NCBI GenBank assembly: GCA_965225625.1
Contig: CBDDBH010000034.1
Coordinates: forward strand, 62,001-126,000
DNA length: 64,000 nucleotides
Source of the DNA: CBDDBH01 sp965225625
Lineage (GTDB): Bacteria > Pseudomonadota > Gammaproteobacteria > JADZEE01
Reading direction: 5' to 3'
Shown in pieces: positions 8,598 to 17,000 of this stretch. Within the stretch, counting starts at the first letter, position 1, and each line of letters starts with the position of its first letter. The notes under the pieces were generated by a model that saw only the letters and a program-made list of their open reading frames with translations, was not told the origin of the DNA and made no database searches. The position numbers and the translations under genes are program-made.

Positions 8598-9119
8598 TCA
8601 AGGGACCCGCTGCACGGTGTGGCGCGCCGTCTCTATCGTCTGCTGCCGACCGGCCATCTGGAACAGTAAAGCAATGCGCTCTTTGCTAACGGTCGCGGAA
8701 AAAATCGCTTCGTAACCGGCGAGCGTGCCCTCCAGGATCACCACGCGCTCGCCTGCTACAAGCTCGCGCTCAGGTTGCTCGATCACACCGTCAGTGTTTG
8801 CGCGAGTGGCGAGCATCGTCACGAGCTCATCGGGTAGTACTGCATATCGGTCACCGAACCGAACCAACCGTGATACCCCGACGGTCGAGCGAATGGGCGC
8901 AAAATTGTCTTTCTGCGCTGTCAGCCGGACGAACAGGTAGCGTGAAAACATCGGCTCCACTGTTTGCTGGCGACGAACGCCGCGTCGCGTGGACAACAGC
9001 GGCAGATACGCCTCGTAGCTCTGGCGCGTGAGATTCAGCAGCGCAATCTGCTCCTGGCGCGGCTTTGATTGCACGAGGTACCACGCGGAGCGTAACGCAA
9101 TAGGAGCCGGTTCGATCAT
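8598..9119 (-). CDS. rfaH: NusG/RfaH-family transcription antiterminator
   Basis: A 173-residue NusG paralogue. WYLVQSKPRQEQIALLNLTRQSYEAYLP (residues 13-40) and FSRYLFVRL (58-66) define the NGN domain that binds RNA polymerase. VAGERVVILEGTLAGYEAIF (121-140) is the KOW motif region. Specialised NusG paralogues of this kind let polymerase read through long surface-polysaccharide and toxin operons, and the position at the promoter-proximal end of a long minus-strand glycan cluster fits that role. The symbol is by family; a different specialised NusG paralogue is possible. I did not identify a confident ops element in the leader. Confidence 0.9.
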   Translation of the reverse strand: MIEPAPIALRSAWYLVQSKPRQEQIALLNLTRQSYEAYLPLLSTRRGVRRQQTVEPMFSRYLFVRLTAQKDNFAPIRSTVGVSRLVRFGDRYAVLPDELVTMLATRANTDGVIEQPERELVAGERVVILEGTLAGYEAIFSATVSKERIALLFQMAGRQQTIETARHTVQRVP

Positions 9120-9450
9120 CGCGTTATTTTACTCGATAAGAAGGTTGCCTTGCATGCGCGGTGGCGCTCGATGGGTCAATTCCTACGCGATGTCGCGCAG
9201 ATCAATCGATCCCATCAAGCGTCGGTTACGGCTCTCCAGAAGTTGCTGGCCGTTGAGATCCGTCGTTTCAGCAAGGGCGTGCGCCCAACCAACAGCGGTG
9301 TTTTCCAGAAGCTCGTTATAGGCGATTACGCAACCGCCACAAGCTCATATTCGAAAAAATGTCGTCCGCGGGGGTCATGCTGTGGAAGCCCAGCATGTCG
9401 GGTAGGGCGATGTCCAGTTTTGGGGACCACTTCTGACGTCACAAGGAACG
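9120..9450. other. Intergenic region upstream of rfaH-like gene
   Basis: About 330 bases that should hold the promoter of the minus-strand polysaccharide cluster. I see no convincing gene. A phrase near 9412-9437 (gtccagttttggggaccac...) resembles a mobile-element end but has no partner in the window. Confidence 0.4.
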
Positions 9451-9509
9451 GGGCCCCGGGCCGGAATCGAACCGGCACGCCGATTGAAGCGAGGGATTTT
9501 AATTCCTCT
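9451..9509 (-). pseudogene. 3' fragment of tRNA-Leu(UAA), likely attachment-site remnant
   Basis: On the minus strand the sequence gives an anticodon-loop region TTAAAATCCCTCG, a variable arm, then a perfect T-arm stem-loop GCCGG-TTCGATT-CCGGC followed by CCGGGGC for the acceptor strand. This matches the 3' half of a bacterial tRNA-Leu (UAA). The 5' half (acceptor strand, D-arm with GGTAGAC) is absent and the expected CCA end is degenerate. Such 3' halves are the usual footprint of integrase-mediated insertion into a tRNA gene. I see no integrase gene in the window. Confidence 0.75.
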
Positions 9510-10094
9510 GACCTTAAGACAAGAAACCGAATGCTTATAGTTGCTTACGTTACCGTCAATGCACTTGGCCCATTAATAGTAGGCGTTGCGTAGGCACTAA
9601 GCAATGTTTCCCCTATCCCATACCCTCAGTTCGCGTAACGGTAACTCGTCTCACTAAATGCTTTCACGTGACCTGCGACCACCAATAGGAAGTAGTCCAT
9701 TACGACCTAGCGGATACAATTACTTCGTCCGCTGCTACGGGTAAGTCTGACGAACGTTAGACCTTCGTTGGCGCTCATGAACGTGATCGCATTCGAGCAG
9801 AAACCTTCGACGCCTTCACGGAGAAGGGGTAGTCCCCCACTTCAATCCATGTAATAGGAATTGAGGATCATTTTTATTAGCAAAGGAAATCCTCGAAAGT
9901 CGGTTATTTGCTACAAGTAGTAGAATTTAATTGCGAAATCACCAGCCGCGATAACGGATCGTATTGTCCTCGTTGACATCCGGGTCGCGTTGTTAAAAAC
10001 GGATGCCCACCTCGTGGTTCGGAACTAGTTTGCAACCGAGTTCATAGGAAGCCTAGCCAATTCGGCGCAAGTCAGGCCTGCTTCCGCAACGTAT
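9510..10094. other. Unassigned intergenic stretch
   Basis: About 585 bases between the tRNA fragment and the beta-helix gene. No frame shows family features, and I see no RNA gene or IS end. Confidence 0.4.
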
Positions 10095-11417
10095 TCAGTG
10101 TCGGGTATTGGGTGTCAACCGGGGGGGGGGGGCTCGTTTGTATCGGGATTTGCCGATTGCATTCCCTTTGACTACGTTGCAGTGCGATCTTCTGATATGG
10201 ATGTCATCTACTCCGTTCGATAAATTGACGCCGTTGACGCTCAACCCGATCTTGTTATTCAAGATAGAGTTCCACCCTTGTTCGAGATTCGGATGTTTAG
10301 CCGAACCGGTAATAGCTATACCGTGCTTTGCGTTGGCCGCGATAACGTTCCCCTCGTCCGGCAATATGCCTCCGATCTGGTTTCTCTTTGCTCCGAGGCT
10401 CCAGATCCCAAATTTGCCATTCGGTATAGGTTTTGTTCCGGTAATGTCCAACCCAATATAATTCCCTATGACCCTATTAGAGTGATTAAATCCTTTGTAG
10501 CCGAAGTGCGATTCTGGAGTTGTTGGTGTCGGTGACGCTCCGTCCAAATTGACACCATGCCGACCGTTTCCTGAGATCACATTTCGCTCGCTACGCCGAG
10601 CACCCCCAATTGTGTTGCCCCAAGAATTGTGAATCAGAATACCTGCTCTGGCGTTAGGAACCGCCTCGGTGCCCTTGGCATTAACTCCGACCCTATTACC
10701 AATGACACGCACATGAAATGCGGATGGACCATTAATGGATATCCCGTACCGACCGTTCCCAGAGATGATGTTGTCTCGAATCGTGACCGTTCTCGCATTG
10801 TCAACTCTTAGTCCTGTCGTTCCATTTGGAACGGCGGAAGATCCAATCCAATTTGTGCCTATTCGATTTTCTTCGACTACATGATTCAATCCCGAGGCTA
10901 TTTGTATGCCAGTTGTTCCGTTGCCCGAAATCATACTGTTTTTGATCCTAACTGCCCCGCCGGAAATATAGATACCTGAACCAGGAAAATGAACTACAGC
11001 TAAATTGACGAAAGCACCCGTACGGCCAAAACGAACCCCCGAAGGTAGAATGAGATCGTTTCTTCGGGGAATGCAAGAACCATCCCAGCGTGGTATCGGT
11101 TTGCGGCATGGCCGTTTACCTGAAAAATAATACAGTCTATCCGTTACCGGATAGAGCGGCAAGTCGTCTGCTCCAATTCGCGATTGGATTGCCGACAAAT
11201 CCTTCTTTGATACAGGCCGGCTCGCCGAGACCGAGGTTCCAAAGCGATCGATGGCGGTTCCACTTTCGCAGCGCGCGAAACGCGCGGAATGGCCGGACAA
11301 ACCGAAGGTAGTTGTATCCGGTAGAACATTAACCGCATCTCTGCCATCACATTCTGGACAGACTGCCAGCGGCGCCATCATGGACACCGAGCAGAAGCAG
11401 GATTCTCGATTCCGCAA
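10095..11417 (-). CDS. Right-handed parallel beta-helix repeat protein
   Basis: A 440-residue frame. From about residue 150 it is a right-handed parallel beta-helix with repeats of the form NxIG-x4-G-x4-PN-x3-G(I/L): NRIGTNWIGSSAVPNGTTGL, NRVGVNAKGTEAVPNARAGI, NYIGLDITGTKPIPNGKFGI. Each is followed by asparagine-rich turns such as RNVISGNGRHG. Such proteins are often secreted or surface polysaccharide lyases, adhesins or NosD-like proteins. The N-terminal ~50 residues have CPEC and a later Cys resembling a small zinc ribbon rather than a signal peptide, so the start, or a fusion at this scarred locus, is doubtful. A G12 tract on the + strand crosses the last codons (...APPPRLTPNTRH). The gene lies directly downstream of the IS3 element, so it may be chimeric. 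Confidence 0.7.
   Translation of the reverse strand: MRNRESCFCSVSMMAPLAVCPECDGRDAVNVLPDTTTFGLSGHSARFARCESGTAIDRFGTSVSASRPVSKKDLSAIQSRIGADDLPLYPVTDRLYYFSGKRPCRKPIPRWDGSCIPRRNDLILPSGVRFGRTGAFVNLAVVHFPGSGIYISGGAVRIKNSMISGNGTTGIQIASGLNHVVEENRIGTNWIGSSAVPNGTTGLRVDNARTVTIRDNIISGNGRYGISINGPSAFHVRVIGNRVGVNAKGTEAVPNARAGILIHNSWGNTIGGARRSERNVISGNGRHGVNLDGASPTPTTPESHFGYKGFNHSNRVIGNYIGLDITGTKPIPNGKFGIWSLGAKRNQIGGILPDEGNVIAANAKHGIAITGSAKHPNLEQGWNSILNNKIGLSVNGVNLSNGVDDIHIRRSHCNVVKGNAIGKSRYKRAPPPRLTPNTRH
10121..10132. repeat. G12 homopolymer at the 3' end of the beta-helix gene
   Basis: Twelve G in a row on the + strand, read as C12 (Pro codons) in the minus-strand gene near its stop. Slippage would alter only the last ~10 residues and the position of the stop. 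Confidence 0.85.
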
Positions 11418-11568
11418 TTGCTATCAAAGATACTCGTACGGCTTTCTGGGATATGCCGCAATCCCGGCAGGTTTCGGACGTCATAATCGCAGGTAATGCT
11501 TGGACAGACGCCATGCGCTATGACCTGATGCTTGCCACCATCGCCATGGCGATTGCGCATTGTAGTGG

Positions 11569-12444
11569 TCAACTGATTCCGGACACATCGTTAAGGATGT
11601 TTTCGTAGTCGATCGGAGTCGTGCAACCCAACGTTGAGTGTAAACGTTTCGAGTTGTAGTACGCCGAAATATAAGTGCGAATATCAGCTACCGCCTCGTC
11701 CCTGGTTCGATACAATCGGCCGTCAGTCCATTCGCGTTTCAAACTATCGAAGAATCGTTCAACCGGCGCGTTATCCCAGCAGTTTCCCTTGCGACTCATG
11801 CTGGCAATCATCCCGTGTTGCTGCAGTAATTGTCGATAGGCGTGGCTGGCGTACTGACTACCCCGATCGGAGTGATGCAATAATCCGCGGGGCGGTTGTC
11901 GCAGATTAATAGCCATCATTAAAGCGCGGATAACGAGCGCTTGTTTCATCCGTCGGTCCATGGCCCAGCCGACCACGCGACGGGAGTACAAATCAATGAC
12001 GACGGCAAGGTAGACCCAACCTTCTTGGGTCCACAAATACGTAATGTCAGTGCCCCAGACTTGATTCGGCGCGTCGGGTGAAAACGCGCGATTCAAGACG
12101 TTGTCAGCGATAGGATAATCGTGGCGAGAGTCCGTCGTGATCTGGTATTTGCGTTTCCGTTTGACCTTTAAATCTAGGATCTTCATCAAATCCCGAACCC
12201 GTTCACGACCTATCGCAAAGCCTTCTAAGCACAGATTCGCCGTCATCATACGGCTACCCAAGCTTCCTTGAGACTCGGCAAATAACGCCTTCATGCGGCG
12301 CCGCAGTTCGAGTTCTTCAGGACCGATGATCTTCGCCGGCCGGCTACGCCACGAATAGTACGCGCTACGTTTGACGCCGAGCAGCCAACACAGGTGAATC
12401 ACCGGAAAGCTTGCCGCATTTGAACGAATAAATGCGTACCTCAC
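11569..12444 (-). CDS. IS3-family transposase, OrfB (DDE catalytic subunit)
   Basis: A 291-residue rve-type integrase core. An N-terminal HTH_21-like segment (ELELRRRMKALFAESQGSLGSRMMTANL) precedes the DDE triad in WGTDITY, HHSDRGSQYAS and WDNAPVERFFDSLK, and all three acidic residues are present. The start is a GTG whose bases overlap the orfA TGA, the usual IS3 coupling, in which a ribosomal frameshift makes the OrfAB fusion. The coding sequence is intact, but its partner orfA has a one-base deletion, so this copy is probably not self-mobile. Confidence 0.93.
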   Translation of the reverse strand: MRYAFIRSNAASFPVIHLCWLLGVKRSAYYSWRSRPAKIIGPEELELRRRMKALFAESQGSLGSRMMTANLCLEGFAIGRERVRDLMKILDLKVKRKRKYQITTDSRHDYPIADNVLNRAFSPDAPNQVWGTDITYLWTQEGWVYLAVVIDLYSRRVVGWAMDRRMKQALVIRALMMAINLRQPPRGLLHHSDRGSQYASHAYRQLLQQHGMIASMSRKGNCWDNAPVERFFDSLKREWTDGRLYRTRDEAVADIRTYISAYYNSKRLHSTLGCTTPIDYENILNDVSGIS

Positions 12445-12733
12445 TTCATTTCCTTCGCGAAGTACTGACTCGCTTTTTTTAAAATCTCCTTTTCCATTTT
12501 GAGCAACTTATTCTCTTTACGTAACTGCTTCAGCTCATCACGTTCATCGCCAGTCAATCGTGTCCCTGCCGCGTCTTCAGCAAATCGATCACGCCATTTG
12601 CTCAACAAATTCGCGTTAACGCCAACGCTACGGCTGCTTCAGATATTTTGTAACCGTGCACAGTTACAAGTGCCACCGCTTCACGCTTGAACTCCTCGGG
12701 ATGCGATCGTCTTGCTTGTTTTTCCGTTGTCAT
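12441..12733 (-). pseudogene. IS3-family OrfA, frameshifted
   Basis: From the ATG at 12733 the frame reads MTTEKQARRSHPEEFKREAV..., the N-terminal helix-turn-helix of an IS3 OrfA, but stops after about 40 codons. Restoring one G in GCGTTGGCGTTAACGCG (to TTGGGC) yields the expected continuation VNANLLSKWRDRFAEDAAG and a leucine zipper LKQLRKENKLLKMEKEILKK ending at the orfB junction. A single-base deletion in a G run is therefore the simplest explanation, either a real mutation or a base-call error. Confidence 0.85.
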
Positions 12734-12796
12734 TTTTCACCTCGTTATGGCATTTTAACGCCTTAACTCAGTGTCCAGATCTAGTAGACCACTACA

Positions 12797-13013
12797 GTTG
12801 CACACGCATCATCTTGAGCGTTGGCGCCGGGAGATAATTGAAGGTCAGGACCGGGGCAAGGGGTCGCAGAGCACGCTGCGCGCCTTACGCGAAGAGACCC
12901 GGTCATTGAAGAAGGAACTACGTCGCAAGGAGAAGGCGCTGGCGGAGACGGCGGCGTTGCTGGTGCTGAAAAAAAAAGCGGCCGCGATTTGGGGGGAGCC
13001 CGAGGACGATTGA
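12797..13013 (+). pseudogene. Truncated IS3-family OrfA (C-terminal part)
   Basis: The frame gives HHLERWRREI, then a charged coiled coil (REETRSLKKELRRKEKALAETAALLVLKKKAAAIWG), the C-terminal zipper of an IS3-type OrfA. The helix-turn-helix N-terminus has been lost at the junction with the neighbouring IS. A run of nine A at about 12969-12977 (A AAA AAG context) is the usual site for programmed -1 frameshifting into orfB, which overlaps this frame. Confidence 0.8.
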
Positions 13014-14071
13014 TTGGCGAGCCACAGCGAGTACAGGCAGTTGTGTTAATCGATGAAGCGGTGCAACAAGGGTGTCGTAAAGTGAAGGCATGTGAAACGC
13101 TGGGGCTGTCGCTACGCACGGTGCAACGGTGGCAGCGCACAGGGTCGGTGGACCGGCGCAAAGGGTCACGGGCGATGCCGGCGAATCGGCTGAGCCAGAG
13201 CGAGGTTGCGCGGGTGGTGGCGGTACTCAATGCGCCTGAGCACGCTGCCAAGAGCCCCAACCAGGTCGTCGCGATGCTGGCGGACCGTGGGGAGTATATC
13301 GCTTCGGAATCAACGATGTATCGGATCCTGCGCGAGGAGAGATTATTGCACCACCGCCAGGCCAGCGCACCGGCGCGCCGCCATGAGCCCACCGCGCGGG
13401 TGGCCAGCGGGCCAAACCAGGTATGGAGTTGGGATATCACGTGGCTGGCGAGCCCGGTGCGGGGAATGTATTTCTATCTGTACCTGATTATGGACATCTA
13501 CTCTCGCAAGATCGTGACCTGGCAGGTGCATGAGCGTGAATGCGCCGAGTACGCTGCGGCGTTGGCGCATGAGGCCTGTTATGTGGAGGGAGTCGATGCA
13601 CGGGAAGTGGTTTTGCACGCCGACAATGGCTCGCCGATGAAAGGGGCGACGATGCTCGCCACGCTCGAGCGCCTGGGCGTCATCCCTTCATTTTCGCGCC
13701 CGGCGGTGAGCGATGACAATCCGTTTTCGGAAAGCTTGTTTCGAACCCTCAAATACCGTCCGGAGTATCCGGAGCAAGCCTTTGAAAACATCACTCACGC
13801 GCGTGCCTGGGTGGAGCGGTTCGTACGCTGGTACAACCATGAACATCGCCACAGTGCGATCCGGTTCGTGACACCGCACGAGCGTCATAGCGGGCAGGAG
13901 CGGGAGATATTACAACGCCGACATGCGCTCTATCAGCAGGCCCGGCGAGGTCACCCTGAGCGCTGGAGTGGTGAGACGCGAAACTGGACACCTGCAGGCA
14001 CGACATCCCTAACAGGCTATCGACCAAAAGTTAAGAAAGCCGAAAACTCACAAGTTATGAAGGCAGCATAA
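12989..14071 (+). CDS. IS3-family transposase, OrfB (DDE)
   Basis: A 360-residue transposase. An N-terminal helix-turn-helix (VKACETLGLSLRTVQRWQR, residues ~33-51) is followed by the rve domain with DDE residues in SWDITWL, LHADNGSPMKG and DDNPFSESLFRTLKY. It is longer than the other OrfB in the window and clearly from a different IS3 subgroup. It overlaps the orfA remnant, so native expression would be by frameshifting at the A9 run. The catalytic core is intact, but the element has lost its left end and should be immobile on its own. Confidence 0.92.
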   Translation: MGGARGRLIGEPQRVQAVVLIDEAVQQGCRKVKACETLGLSLRTVQRWQRTGSVDRRKGSRAMPANRLSQSEVARVVAVLNAPEHAAKSPNQVVAMLADRGEYIASESTMYRILREERLLHHRQASAPARRHEPTARVASGPNQVWSWDITWLASPVRGMYFYLYLIMDIYSRKIVTWQVHERECAEYAAALAHEACYVEGVDAREVVLHADNGSPMKGATMLATLERLGVIPSFSRPAVSDDNPFSESLFRTLKYRPEYPEQAFENITHARAWVERFVRWYNHEHRHSAIRFVTPHERHSGQEREILQRRHALYQQARRGHPERWSGETRNWTPAGTTSLTGYRPKVKKAENSQVMKAA

Positions 14072-14074
14072 ATC

Positions 14075-17000
14075 TTAGGCGACAACTTGCTTGACATTTA
14101 CCGCCTCATCGCCGACTTGCAGTTCCGTGACGGTCGCGCCAACGGCTGTGATCACGCCGGCACATTCAAGTCCCAGCGTGGCGCCGGCTAAACCACCCTG
14201 CAGCATTTCTTCGGGTAGCAGGCCAGAGGCGTACATCACGTCGCGAAAGTTCAATCCGGCAGCCTTTGCCTCGATTTCGACCTCGTCCTTACCTGGAGCG
14301 CATCGAGTACTGAGCTTCCATTCGAGTCGATCCAAATTCGCCGGCGGATCAAAATCGAGCCGATAGAATGTGTCTGAGCCCTCAGCGTTGGACGAATTTC
14401 CCAAATCGCCTACAAGTGTTGAAGACCGGTCAAGGCGCAGCACGCTGCGTACTTCATCGTGTAGGATGATTTCATCCTCGTCGTCCGGGTTGAGCAACTC
14501 GTCCATGATGAAACGTGCGATTGTATGAGTGCTCTGTTTGGTTTGAAGATCGACCATCCGAAAGTCGAATAACGGAAACTCGTTTCGAACCACGCGCCCG
14601 AATCCCCACAAAGTAGCCTGGGTTGGCTTGCAGGCGCTGTCGGCCATCACATCGTGATGGCCAGTGGCCCCCGATGTAACTACCCAAAAGCGCGGGCGTG
14701 ATTCTGGCGAGGATTGTTCGAATGCACGAAGCAGGTGAGCCAGCGCCATACAACGCCGGCTCTGGGTATCCGTCGATTGGAACGTGGTTGGGTGCTCTGC
14801 CAGCTCCAGCCCGAGCAGGAAGACAAGGTTGGTGCTTTCTATATTGTGTTTGTGCAGGTGTTCGAGCAAATAGTCGAAATCGCCAGGTCGCGACGTGTTT
14901 AAGGTTATCTCATCGATGCCTTGGCTGCTTACAGAACTACCATCCTTGATCAGGAGTGCCCTGTCGCCTCGGGAAATCATGTCTTCCTTGAGCAATTCGG
15001 CGACAGAGAGCGAAGCATGCGATGCGTCCGATAGCAATAGCCAGGTTTGTCGATGATCACTGCTTTCTTTTGCCGTCTGTTTACTGGCGGCCGACCAGGT
15101 CGATGCAACGACCGCGTGACGTTCATCGGTTACTGCGCCGGGTAGCAGCCGACTCTTTGAAAAGCCGGCTTTCTCCAGCGCAATTAGCCATTCGTCAGGG
15201 TCCATCAATCGCGAAGCTGGACGATCCTCGTCCAGCGATCGTGACCACCAATCCGGGTCGATGCCTCGGTTGATGTCAGCCAGACGGTCAGGCCGTCTCT
15301 CGACCAGCAGCATCATGCCGCCGGTCGCGAGTATCTGCGTAACCTGCGCGAGCGATTTTAGAATATCGGGGCATTGATGCAGCCATTCATTGCTGATGAC
15401 GAGATCGAATTCGCCATTGCGGTACTCACTTTCGGTGGAATACGCGTGTTCGCTATCGGCCCATGTGACCTTGGCATTGGCGAAATTCCGCAGTCGTTGT
15501 TCGTACTCAAGTTTCACGCCTTGGTCAGAGACGATCAGTTCATAGTCGCAGTAGTCACGATGTAGCAAGGCAAGGATTTGGGGCGAGAAATTGCTTCCGG
15601 TTTGCCCGCGGAATTCGGCGATTCGCAAACGTCTGCGGTTTTTTGGCCAGGTTTTGTTAATCTGCCGAATTACATTCAGAACTGTGTCCAACTGTGCGCG
15701 GTGAGGATTGTCAACGCCACCTTCGGCAACAGCCAATTCCTCAACGTCACCGTTATCAACCAGCAACGGCAGCAGCTTGAAGCCGCGGCGCGCGGTCAAC
15801 AACATATCGAGTAAATAGCGTGGGTGATCGGCCAGGATGGAACGCCAAATAGCCACGGCATCGTCGTCTTCCGAGTCCGATATGAGATGCCAGACACCGT
15901 CCTCGCAGTGTGCCTTGCTGTCCTCTTCCAACACGTTCATTAAAAAAGTGACGAATCGCCTGTGTTTCTCGTGGATCCCGGACTCGGACAACAGGCTGTC
16001 AATGGTGAACCCACCAAGATGCGCGCCTATCTGTTTGAGCGTACGTTCGGCGAGAGCTGAAGCGAGCGCGTCATAAAGTGGCAGTACTTGCTCGCCAAGA
16101 ATGTGGTCCTCCGAGAGCATTGGACCAGCCGGTATTGGATGATCACTCGATCCTGAGAATTTTTCGAGCGAAGGCAGTGGTGAAATTGCGGAAGCATCGA
16201 TGTGGTTTTTCGGCACCTGGCGGTAGCTGTAATAGGTCGGCGTCGGATTGGCCGAACGTCGCGGCAGTTCTCGGAACACGCAGTGGCTAATCTCGGCGAC
16301 GATATGACCGGCGTCGTCACCGAGCACGAAGGAAGCGTCGATTCCGCGCGCGGAGCGTGAGTGTACTGTGCAGCGGCAGTTCTGAACTCGATTGCAACCG
16401 CTGTACTTCCGTATCCCGCCAATACTCAGTGGCAGAAACGGGGAAGTATTTTCAATATCTTGCGGTTGTTGTCGCGATGCGGGAAGTAGCGAATGAAATG
16501 CAGCGTCGATGATCGCTGGATCGAGTTCATATTCGGACTGTTCGTCCCCGGGCAAGGGCTGCAGGTGCGCCGATACCGTTTGGTCGCCCACCCACACCTG
16601 CGTAATTCGTTGAAATGATGGGCCATACTGCAGGCCGAGGGCGGCGGCGATGCGGTAGACCTCCGCCCCCTCGATCGACAGTTGGTTACCGCTTGGTGGT
16701 AACAGCAGCTCTGGCGCAAGGGCAGTTGGTTTCATTTCTTGCGCACCATGGACGAGCCTGCCGACTGCGTTTAACAACCACGCCTCACCGCTTAATCGGG
16801 ACCGGCTCCTGACCGTGAAGCTGAAATCCTCCGGCGACACGTCGACCTGTGTTTCCTTGGTTACGCCCAGCTCAAAAACCAGCGGTCGGCGTATCTCCAA
16901 TCCGGCTATTTCGTGGTAATGCCGCCCAAACAATCGGGCGCTGGCCGCCAGTCCGATCTCGGCAAACGCCGCTGCCGGAAATACGGACAACCCGTCGACG

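Larger units (their letters stand above)
11561..12796 (-). mobile_element. IS3-family insertion sequence (complete ends, orfA frameshifted)
   Basis: A 1236-bp element bounded by imperfect inverted repeats that begin TGTAGTGGTC at 11561 and end GACCACTACA at 12796. Similarity continues inward (GGACAC, GTTAAGG). It carries orfA (12441-12733) and orfB (11569-12444) on the minus strand. No target-site duplication is visible: flanks are ...gcgcat on the left and gttgca... on the right. The right end abuts a second IS3 element that has lost its left end, so this copy probably inserted there and later promoted an adjacent deletion. Confidence 0.9.
12797..14096 (+). mobile_element. Second IS3-family element, left end missing
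   Basis: It contains the C-terminal half of an orfA and a full orfB. The right end is at 14096, where ...ACAACTTGCTTGACA ends in the CA expected of IS3 termini and the interrupted PKS frame resumes immediately. The left end and the 5' half of orfA are absent: the sequence starts directly at the right end of the other IS. It therefore inserted into the PKS gene and was later truncated. Confidence 0.85.

Noticed and set aside
9150..9593. 147-codon plus-strand ORF ending in ...GRNRTGTPIEARDFN
   Set aside because: That end is the translation of the reverse of a tRNA-Leu; the frame is not a protein gene.
11555..12800. Target-site duplication around the complete IS3 element
   Set aside because: Flanking bases do not match, so no duplication is claimed.
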